Assembly (NCBI GenBank): GCA_903872005.1
Contig: CAIQJD010000621.1
Coordinates: forward strand, 1-5,686
Reading direction: 5' to 3'
Origin: an uncultured bacterium
GTDB taxonomy: Bacteria > Chloroflexota > Anaerolineae > JACIWP01
Length of the DNA stretch: 5,686 nt
Below the pieces are notes generated by a model. It was not told where the DNA came from, made no database searches, and worked only from the letters and a program-made list of their open reading frames with translations. Below are positions 1-4,629 of this stretch, in pieces (the stretch's first letter is position 1; the number at the start of each line of letters is the position of its first letter). A program made the translations under genes and the position numbers.

Positions 1-3
1 CAT
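1..3 (-). CDS. Start codon of a divergent gene running off the left edge
   Basis: On the minus strand an ATG occupies positions 3 to 1. It is preceded by AGGAG (15 to 11) with a 7-nt spacer, a textbook Shine-Dalgarno distance. A consensus promoter lies about 70 bp upstream (see 80-108), so a leftward gene almost certainly starts here. No residue beyond Met is visible, so its function cannot be read. The GntR/FadR-like operator in its leader makes an autoregulated GntR regulator, or an enzyme or transporter gene controlled by one, a reasonable guess only. Confidence 0.6.
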
Positions 4-59
4 CTTCTTGCTCCTGTAACTCGAAGAGGGCGCATCGTATGCTTATGATGATTGCCTGA

Positions 60-70
60 TGGTCAGACCA
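60..70. promoter_or_regulatory. Palindromic operator TGGTC-A-GACCA, GntR/FadR type
   Basis: This is a perfect 5-1-5 inverted repeat: TGGTC at 60-64, A at 65, GACCA at 66-70. It lies a few bases downstream of the predicted start point of the leftward transcript, where a bound repressor would block RNA polymerase. Sites of the form TGGTnnnACCA are the known recognition pattern of FadR-subfamily GntR regulators. Assigning it to that family is inference from the pattern, since no GntR gene is visible in the window. Confidence 0.6.
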
Positions 71-79
71 CTAAACAAG

Positions 80-108
80 AGTATAACACATTTGGGGGGG
101 CGTGTCAA
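80..108 (-). promoter_or_regulatory. Sigma70-type promoter of the divergent leftward gene
   Basis: Read on the minus strand, a perfect -35 TTGACA (108 to 103) is followed by a 17-bp spacer and the -10 box TATACT (85 to 80). The spacer contains a run of seven C on this strand. The expected transcription start is near position 73, giving a leader of about 70 nt before the ATG at position 3. The two -35 boxes of this intergenic region face away from each other with about 55 bp between them. Confidence 0.75.
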
Positions 109-163
109 GGGGGCGCGCTCGCTGGGTGTGTTTCAAGTTTTCGGTGATCAGACGCCGCCCAAT

Positions 164-192
164 TTGACACCGGGCGCAGGCTGTGGTATTAT
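164..192 (+). promoter_or_regulatory. Sigma70-type promoter of the padR-CPBP cluster
   Basis: A perfect -35 TTGACA (164-169) is followed by a 17-bp spacer and the -10 box TATTAT (187-192). The predicted start of transcription is near 199-200, leaving a leader of about 46 nt before the ATG at 246. The -10 box is also the first unit of the AT-rich repeat at 187-234, so a protein bound there would compete with polymerase. Confidence 0.8.
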
Positions 193-234
193 AGGACTAA
201 TCTAATATGTGACTGATCTATTATTTGAAACCAG
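187..234. repeat. 16-bp-period repeat over the -10 and leader, candidate operator
   Basis: Units begin at 187 (TATTATAGGACTAATC), 203 (TAATATGTGACTGATC) and 219 (TATTATTTGAAACCAG). The first two match at 12 of 16 positions, and the third keeps only the AT-rich left part. Seen another way, GACTAATCTAATAT (195-208) is repeated as GACTGATCTATTAT (211-224), 12 of 14 identical. The TATTA, TAATA and TATTA blocks (187-191, 203-207, 219-223) also form inverted repeats with 11-bp spacers. PadR proteins commonly bind AT-rich inverted repeats in their own promoter, so autoregulation is likely but inferred. Confidence 0.55.
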
Positions 235-245
235 GAGAGCATGCC

Positions 246-803
246 ATGTCTCTCGAATTCGCGATCTTGGGGTTCCTGCAATATGGCCCGATGACCGGCT
301 ATGACCTGAAGAAGCATTTCGACGTTTCGGTGCGCCATTTCTGGCCGGCCGACCAGAGCCAGATTTACCGCACCCTGGCGCGGCTTGAAACGCAAGCCTT
401 TGTCGAGCGGGAGACGCTGCGCGGCCAGGAGCATCCCGACCGCAAGGTGTATCACCTCACGCCGGCCGGCCGCGACGCGCTGGCCCGCTGGCTGCGCGCG
501 CCCCTCCCCGCACAAGACACGCGCCTCGCCGAGCTGATCCAGGTCTTCTTCGCCGGCCAACTGTCCAATGCTGAGGCGCTGGCGTTGTTCGAGCGGCTGG
601 CCGAAAGCGCGCGCGCCGCGCTGGCCGGCTATGACTTGATTCCGCAACCGCCCGAAGCGGATGGGCTGGCGCGCGAGCGGTTCTTCTGGCAATTGACGTT
701 GGACTATGGGAAGATGTCGACGCGGGCCGACCTGCAATGGCTGGAAAGCGTCATTGCCCGCATCCGCGCCGGCGAAGCGCCGGCCGACCCGGCCGGCGCG
801 TGA
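246..803 (+). CDS. PadR-family transcriptional regulator
   Basis: This 185-residue protein has a usual length for the PadR group that carries a C-terminal helical domain. Residues 1-82 form the winged helix: the N-terminal helix with the GPMTGYDLKKHF signature (14-25), the recognition helix around QIYRTLARLE (39-48), and the wing with PDRKVYHLTPAGRDALARWL (64-83). Residues about 92-172 are helical and match the dimerising Vir_act_alpha_C type. PadR proteins are mostly repressors released by a small ligand, and many control adjacent transporters or membrane stress genes. The ATG at 246 is chosen because AGGAGAG (233-239) sits 6 nt upstream; the in-frame TTG at 225 lies before that site. It is the first gene of a cluster with two CPBP genes and is probably autoregulated through the repeat at 187-234. 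The ligand is unknown. Confidence 0.92.
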   Translation: MSLEFAILGFLQYGPMTGYDLKKHFDVSVRHFWPADQSQIYRTLARLETQAFVERETLRGQEHPDRKVYHLTPAGRDALARWLRAPLPAQDTRLAELIQVFFAGQLSNAEALALFERLAESARAALAGYDLIPQPPEADGLARERFFWQLTLDYGKMSTRADLQWLESVIARIRAGEAPADPAGA

Positions 804-834
804 AAGCGTATCTCAGTGCGTTGGGAGGCAGCGT

Positions 835-1566
835 ATGTGGCTTCGAATCGTAGTCTTCTATGGGTTGACGTTCGTGTTCACCATCGCCCTGGGCGGCTTC
901 CAGGAAGCGGCGCAGATCTCCGCGCAAGCGGTGATCCTGCCCCAGTGCGCGCCGGCCCTGGCCGCGCTCCTGGCCCTGTTGATCTTCCGCAAAGATGGCC
1001 TGCGCGTCGCCTTCTTGGACCGCAAGACGCCGGCGTGGCGCTATGCGCTCGCCCTGGCGACGCCTCTCGCCGGCGGCGCGCTGGTCTATCTGATCTATCG
1101 CCTGCTCTTCGCGGCGCGCGCGGCCGGCGCAACGGCCGCTGTCCCCTGGGGGCTGTTGCTCTGGTTTCCGCTGGGCGCGCTCGGCGAGGAGCTGGGCTGG
1201 CGCGGCTATCTGCACCGGCGCGTGAGCGCCGGCCTGGCCGGCCTGGTCTCTTCGATCCTCGTGGGCGCGTTGTGGGCTTTGTGGCACGTGGGGATGTACC
1301 AGAACGGCCCGCTGTTCATGGCCTTCTTCGTGTTGCAGATGGTCGCCTATAGCGTGGTCCTCTATGCGCTGGCGGCGCCGGCCCGTTTCAACGTGGCGCT
1401 GGCCGCGCTCTTTCATGTGGGGATTAACGTCGCCAGCCTGTTCAGTTACGCGTATGTCAACCAGGTCGAGTATATCCTCGTCAGCAGCCTGGCCTGGACG
1501 CTCATCGCCGGCGTGGTCGTCTGGATGCGGAAGCCGCAATTCTTCGGCGCTCTGAACGAGCGCTGA
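835..1566 (+). CDS. CPBP-family intramembrane metalloprotease-like protein (first copy)
   Basis: This is a 243-residue polytopic membrane protein with about seven or eight hydrophobic segments (roughly 4-20, 30-51, 70-92, 104-117, 134-150, 158-181, 186-205, 214-230). All three motifs of the CPBP/Abi family (PF02517) are present: EExxxR as EELGWR (118-123), the histidine in WALWH (His151), and HxxxN as HVGIN (194-198). Family members include eukaryotic Rce1-type CAAX proteases and bacterial proteins implicated in bacteriocin self-immunity or processing of membrane peptides; the conserved Glu and His residues form the active site inside the membrane. The ATG at 835 is chosen because GGGAGG (823-828) lies 6 nt upstream and the hydrophobic start fits. 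The gap after padR is 31 nt, so co-transcription is likely. The substrate is unknown. Confidence 0.88.
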   Translation: MWLRIVVFYGLTFVFTIALGGFQEAAQISAQAVILPQCAPALAALLALLIFRKDGLRVAFLDRKTPAWRYALALATPLAGGALVYLIYRLLFAARAAGATAAVPWGLLLWFPLGALGEELGWRGYLHRRVSAGLAGLVSSILVGALWALWHVGMYQNGPLFMAFFVLQMVAYSVVLYALAAPARFNVALAALFHVGINVASLFSYAYVNQVEYILVSSLAWTLIAGVVVWMRKPQFFGALNER

Positions 1567-1587
1567 ACTTCACAGGGAGAACTATCT

Positions 1588-2313
1588 ATGAGCCATCTGA
1601 ACCAGCCTCGCATGCGCCGCGTCTGGGCGCTCCTGTTCGCCGGCCCGCTGCTCTTTCTGGCAGCCATCATCGTCGTCTCGGTCTATTTTGGCATCGTCAC
1701 GCGTGGCGACGCGGCCGCCATCGCCGAGCGCTCGGCGATGGCCACGCCCTACATGCTGGCGGCCGTCCTGGCGCTCCTCTTGCTCCTGTTGGTTCGGGCG
1801 CTCAAGGCGGAATCCGTGCGCTGGCCGGCGCTGGGCTGGCGGCTGTTGCCCGGCCAGAAGCTCTGGCAAGAGGCGCTGATCGGCGCGCTCCCGGGCATCG
1901 CGCTGGCCGTCGTCTATTTCACGCTCCTATCGCCGGCCCTGACCTGGCTGCAGGCGAACGTGGGCGACTATGTGCCGGCCGGCGAGCTGACCGGCGCGCT
2001 GGGCGCGGCCCTGGCGCCCTTCTTCCTGGCCAATGTCGTGCTGGCGCCCTTCGTCGAGGAGAGTCTCTATCGCGGCTTCGCGTTCGGGCGCTTGCAAGGG
2101 CGCTATGGCGCGGCCCTGGCAAGCGTCATTGCGTGCGCCTGTTTCGGGCTGCTGCACTGGACGGGCGGATTCTGGTATATCGTGCTGACCGGCGTGGTGG
2201 CCGGCGGGCTGTTCGCCGGCTTGCGCGTCTGGCGTGGCGGCCTCGTCGCCCCGTTCGTCGCCCATCTGGCGCTCAATATCCTGGAGTTCCTCTGGGTCTG
2301 GCAGGGGCGTTGA
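1588..2313 (+). CDS. CPBP-family intramembrane metalloprotease-like protein (second copy)
   Basis: This 241-residue membrane protein has hydrophobic segments near 13-36, 53-70, 95-115, 135-155, 173-190, 193-212 and 218-237. The CPBP motifs are complete: EESLYR (157-162), FGLLH (186-190, His190) and HLALN (226-230). It begins with a short basic stretch (QPRMRR) typical of a cytoplasmic N-terminus. It differs strongly from the preceding CPBP protein outside the motifs, so the two are not a recent duplication. AGGGAG (1574-1579) lies 8 nt before the ATG, and the gap from the previous stop is 21 nt, consistent with one transcript from the padR promoter. Its biochemical role is inferred from the family only: a membrane-embedded protease or an immunity-type protein. 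Only 21 bp separate its stop from that of the convergent methyltransferase. Confidence 0.88.
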   Translation: MSHLNQPRMRRVWALLFAGPLLFLAAIIVVSVYFGIVTRGDAAAIAERSAMATPYMLAAVLALLLLLLVRALKAESVRWPALGWRLLPGQKLWQEALIGALPGIALAVVYFTLLSPALTWLQANVGDYVPAGELTGALGAALAPFFLANVVLAPFVEESLYRGFAFGRLQGRYGAALASVIACACFGLLHWTGGFWYIVLTGVVAGGLFAGLRVWRGGLVAPFVAHLALNILEFLWVWQGR

Positions 2314-2334
2314 GCGCCGGCGCGGCCTGGCCCA

Positions 2335-2913
2335 CTAGCGGTTGAGGAGGACGGCCCGGCTCACCCAAACGGTCGGGCCGGCTGCTGCCGAAAGGCCGAC
2401 CTGCCGGGCGATCTCTACCGAGCGCAAGAACGCGCCGCGGCGGACGTGGATGATCGGCTCGACGAGCAGGAGCCGGCCGCCCGGCTTGAGGCCGGCGCGC
2501 ACTTCGGTCAGGAACGCGGCCTGATCGGGGACTTCGTGGAGCATCCAGAAGGCCAGGGCGAAGTCGGCCGGCTCGCGCAGGCCGAGGCCGGCGGGGCTGG
2601 CCGGGTGCAGTTGGATGCGCGCCATGACGCCGGCCGCTTCGGCCCGGCGGCGCACGCCGGCCAGCATCTGCGCTTGCAGGTCCACGCAGATGACCTTGCC
2701 GGCGGGGCCAACCAGGCGGGCCAGGGGGATCGAGAAGTAGCCCATCCCGCAGCCGAGGTCGAGGGCCGTGGCGCCGGGCGGGACCAGGCCGGCGAGGATG
2801 CGCTCTGGCGAGTGGATCAGCCGGCGCAGCGGGTTATCGAAGGTGGGGCAGAGCCACCAGGGGCAGACGTGGCCGGTCGGCCGGCGGGGAGATGGCGGCT
2901 TAGCGTTTGGCAA
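2335..2913 (-). CDS. Class I SAM-dependent methyltransferase
   Basis: This 192-residue cytosolic enzyme has the Rossmann-fold methyltransferase motifs in order: the SAM-binding glycine motif LDLGCGMGYFS (51-61), the acidic ribose-binding end of strand 2 in VICVDLQ (Asp78), the post-II/motif IV region ADFALAFWMLHEV (116-128), and LKPGGRLLLVEP (142-153). The N-terminal segment GHVCPWWLCPTFDNPLRRL (14-32) with two cysteines precedes the fold and probably helps shape the substrate site. The substrate cannot be told from sequence; it resembles general methyltransferase type 11 proteins. The start is a TTG at 2913, because AGGAGG lies 5 nt upstream; no ATG fits as well. The start and ribosome binding site are embedded in the end of the RloB-like gene, so translation may be coupled to it. 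Confidence 0.85.
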   Translation of the reverse strand: MPNAKPPSPRRPTGHVCPWWLCPTFDNPLRRLIHSPERILAGLVPPGATALDLGCGMGYFSIPLARLVGPAGKVICVDLQAQMLAGVRRRAEAAGVMARIQLHPASPAGLGLREPADFALAFWMLHEVPDQAAFLTEVRAGLKPGGRLLLVEPIIHVRRGAFLRSVEIARQVGLSAAAGPTVWVSRAVLLNR

Positions 2914-3603
2914 GTGAACCTCCTGTCGGGAGCGGCTCGCTCCCATCCTTCCAGACGCGCTCGACCAGGAGATATACTCCCGTTGAGGGGTTGGGGAAGT
3001 CTTCCCAGCCGCCCTCACGGAGCGCCTGCAACGCGCGGGCGTTGCTCAATGCCGTGTCGGTGTGATCGCGCAGGCACGGATCGAAGACCGCAATGGCCTT
3101 ATCATACGCGGGAATGAACTCGCGCAGGCGTTCGATGACCCGCCGCGCATCCTCGAAGTACCGGCCGGCGCGCTCGAAATGGAGCAAGAACCAGTACTCG
3201 AACGCCGGATTCGATACGGCGAGGTGAATGCCCTTCGCGCCGGCATATTCGACGATTGAAGCGATGTCCCGGCCGGCGCTTCGACATCGAACACACACCA
3301 GGCTTCGTCGCCGTGTCTCCAACCATTTCCGGGACGCATTTCATCGGCGGCCTTCTGCGCGAGTTTCAGCAGGTCGCTCGAACGCGTGCCGCCCGGAACC
3401 ACGTGTAGCGAGAACGCATGCGAACGCAGGCCCTTCTCGAGCGCGCGGAAATACATCGGTTCCGTCTTCTCGCCCTCGCAGACGATGTGGATGCGGCGTT
3501 TCGGCGGCCGGCGTCCCTGCGACCGTTTCAGCCGCGGTTCTGACCCGAATAGCGGTCTCTGATCCTTGCGCCCCGATGGCTTCTCTGTGCGACTCATTGG
3601 CAT
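2900..3603 (-). pseudogene. rloB: RloB-like defence-associated protein, broken by a frameshift
   Basis: Two overlapping reading frames together make one RloB-type protein (PF13707) of about 234 residues. The first frame (from 3603) gives a basic N-terminus, then the family signature HIVCEGEKTEPMYFRAL (39-55) and the acidic strand AWCVFDVE (101-108). The second frame carries GRDIASIVEYAGAKGI, then the hallmark SNPAFEYWFLLHFE (3214 to about 3173) and the conserved C-terminus ending at the TAA at 2902-2900. The switch falls between 3283 and 3275, in a GC-rich stretch, and needs one missing base. RloB/AbiLii proteins are Toprim-like and normally sit beside an RloA/AbiLi ATPase in abortive-infection loci; no such ATPase is present here, and an IS lies directly upstream. 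The start is either the ATG at 3603 or the one at 3597; AAAGG (3611-3607) fits the second better (9 nt). A sequencing or assembly error is possible. Confidence 0.75.
2919..2924 (-). promoter_or_regulatory. Strong ribosome binding site deciding the TTG start
   Basis: On the minus strand AGGAGG (2924 to 2919) is a full Shine-Dalgarno hexamer, 5 nt before the TTG at 2913. It sits inside the last codons of the RloB-like gene. It excludes the longer reading that would start at 3018, whose extra residues look like an antisense or out-of-frame shadow of RloB. Confidence 0.7.
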
Positions 3604-3652
3604 GCGCCTTTGTCAGCAACGAGCGTGGCCGGGTCGCCCAGTGCATGATCAG

Positions 3653-3669
3653 ATGAGTTACTCGGTAAT
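3653..3669 (+). repeat. Left imperfect terminal inverted repeat of the IS630 element
   Basis: ATGAGTTACTCGGTAAT mirrors the right end at 4595-4614. It overlaps the transposase stop codon (3658-3660). The outer six bases are identical, and the inner half aligns only with gaps, so this is a modest call. Confidence 0.4.
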
Positions 3670-4587
3670 TTGAAGATGCGATTCATGTTGGCAGCCGAAA
3701 TGAGAGCAGACGCGACCAGCGAGTTCGAGAGCAGTGAGCAGGCGTGCGGGCTCGATCACTTTGCGTTTGCCATGCACCCAGTGCGGCTCAATCGGATTGA
3801 GCCACGGGCTTTTGGTGGGCAGAAAACACGGGATGATCCGAACGCCTTTGCCTTCCCGCCCAACTCGCTGGTTGTGTATCCGCAGCCAGTCTCGCACCAT
3901 GCGGCTGAGATGCCAGGAAGCGTTGTCCCAGACCATGAGCAGCGTGGTCTTGTCAAGTTGTTCAAGTTTGGCGCAACACCAGTCCAGGAATTGGGTCGTC
4001 ACGCCACTCACGGGCCGACCGTCAACGAAGCCCAATACTCAGTCGGGGTGGCTGCCAGCCAGTTCGATCAGATGGTCGCGCGCGCGCTTTTTTCGCGCAT
4101 ATTCTGGATCCGGGCTGGTAATCCACTGTTTGGCCCGCTTCCAGCGCACGCCCAAGCGCTCCAGTGTCGCGCGCACCGTCTCGCCGCTGACTCGCTCCGA
4201 CGTCAGGCCAAGCTCGAAGCTGACTTCAGCTACCAATGCCAGCGTCCACACGCTGGTCTCCTTGCCAAATCGGCGTGGGCTTTCGTGCAATAACGCTCGC
4301 AACTGCTCGTCTTGCTCCGCCCCAAAGGCTCGCCGCGCTGTGTGGGGCCGGTTGGAACCTTTCTGTAACGCATCCACGCCACGCCCGTTGAATGCGTTAA
4401 TCGCATCAGTCACCGTGTCGGCATCGCAGCCCAGATCTGCTGCAATATGCGAGGCCAGCTTGCCGCGACTACTCGCAAGCACGATCTGGCTGCGTCGCAA
4501 CGTGAATGCCTCTGAGGAGCGCAGACCCGCTTCGACGGCTTCCCGCTCTTCTTTGCTCAACGGTCGTACAAATATTGGCTTTCTCAT
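3658..4587 (-). pseudogene. IS630-family transposase, nonsense mutation and core deletion
   Basis: The frame runs from an ATG at 4587 to a TAA at 3660-3658, with an in-frame TGA at 4041-4039 (codon 183). The first 182 residues hold the helix-turn-helix region (about 25-65, including LASHIAADLGCDADTVTDAI) and a linker. After the stop come VLGFVDGRPVSG, the second catalytic aspartate in VWDNASWH (Asp at codon 221), and the final glutamate in SPWLNPIEPHW (Glu at codon 267). As I recall relatives, HPD is followed by Trp (TGG), which makes the TGA a one-base change. Relatives also carry about 60-70 residues between a first FxDE motif and a later FVDGRPVS motif; here the two are fused, so part of the DDE core is missing. 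The total is 308 residues against about 360-380 in relatives. It cannot be active. Confidence 0.8.
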
Positions 4588-4594
4588 GAACCCT

Positions 4595-4614
4595 ATTATA
4601 CCACCCCGACTCAT
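4595..4614 (-). repeat. Right imperfect terminal inverted repeat of the IS630 element
   Basis: Read on the minus strand: ATGAGTCGGGGTGGTATAAT. Its last six bases, TATAAT (4600-4595), are a perfect -10 hexamer only 7 bp before the transposase ATG at 4587, which would give an almost leaderless mRNA. The matching -35 position (4623 to 4618, TTCAGG) lies outside the IS and is poor. Confidence 0.4.
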
Positions 4615-4629
4615 AAACCTGAAGGCACA

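Larger units (their letters stand above)
3653..4614 (-). mobile_element. Degenerate IS630-family insertion sequence
   Basis: The block is about 960 bp with one transposase gene and imperfect inverted ends. The left end, ATGAGTTACTCGGTAAT (3653-3669), matches the right end read on the minus strand, ATGAGTCGGGGTGGTATAAT (4614-4595): six identical outer bases, then a GGTA-AT core with small gaps. IS630 elements insert at TA. The right end is preceded by a T that makes TA, while the left has GA, so the target duplication is not intact. Composition differs from the surroundings: I find no GCCGGC inside it, against about one per 85 bp outside. It lies between the aldolase gene (15 bp from its stop) and the RloB-like gene. 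The exact ends are uncertain. Confidence 0.65.

Noticed and set aside
225..245. Upstream TTG start for padR
   Set aside because: It would put the AGGAG ribosome binding site inside the gene. The ATG at 246 has ideal spacing, and MSLEFAILG matches the family start.
751..1539. A 262-codon open frame on the minus strand opposite the first CPBP gene
   Set aside because: Its product is rich in Arg, Gln, Glu and His with no domain-like pattern, typical of an antisense shadow in high-GC DNA. The plus strand encodes a clear CPBP protein.
2314..2334. Terminator between the converging CPBP and methyltransferase genes
   Set aside because: GCGCCGGCGC (2314-2323) is self-complementary but too short to form a loop, and no T run follows on either strand.
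2914..3018. Longer N-terminus for the methyltransferase
   Set aside because: The extra 35 residues overlap the RloB C-terminal coding sequence and show no conserved pattern, while AGGAGG supports the TTG at 2913.
2446..3117. A 223-codon open frame on the plus strand across the methyltransferase and rloB
   Set aside because: Low-complexity Gly/Ala/Arg-rich product, opposite a methyltransferase with all its motifs. It is a shadow.
3275..3283. Programmed frameshift in rloB
   Set aside because: No slippery heptamer such as A AAA AAG is present at the switch, and RloB genes are not known to use frameshifting. Mutation or sequence error is more likely.
3604..3657. Possible C-terminal scrap of an rloA ATPase upstream of rloB (frame reading LIMHWATRPRSLLTKAHANE)
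   Set aside because: It does not resemble the ends of RloA proteins that I know and runs on into rloB in another frame. There is no evidence that it is coding.
4039..4041. TGA in the transposase as a recoding site (selenocysteine or readthrough)
   Set aside because: The next residues also show a core deletion, no downstream recoding hairpin is apparent, and a Trp TGG to TGA change is simpler.
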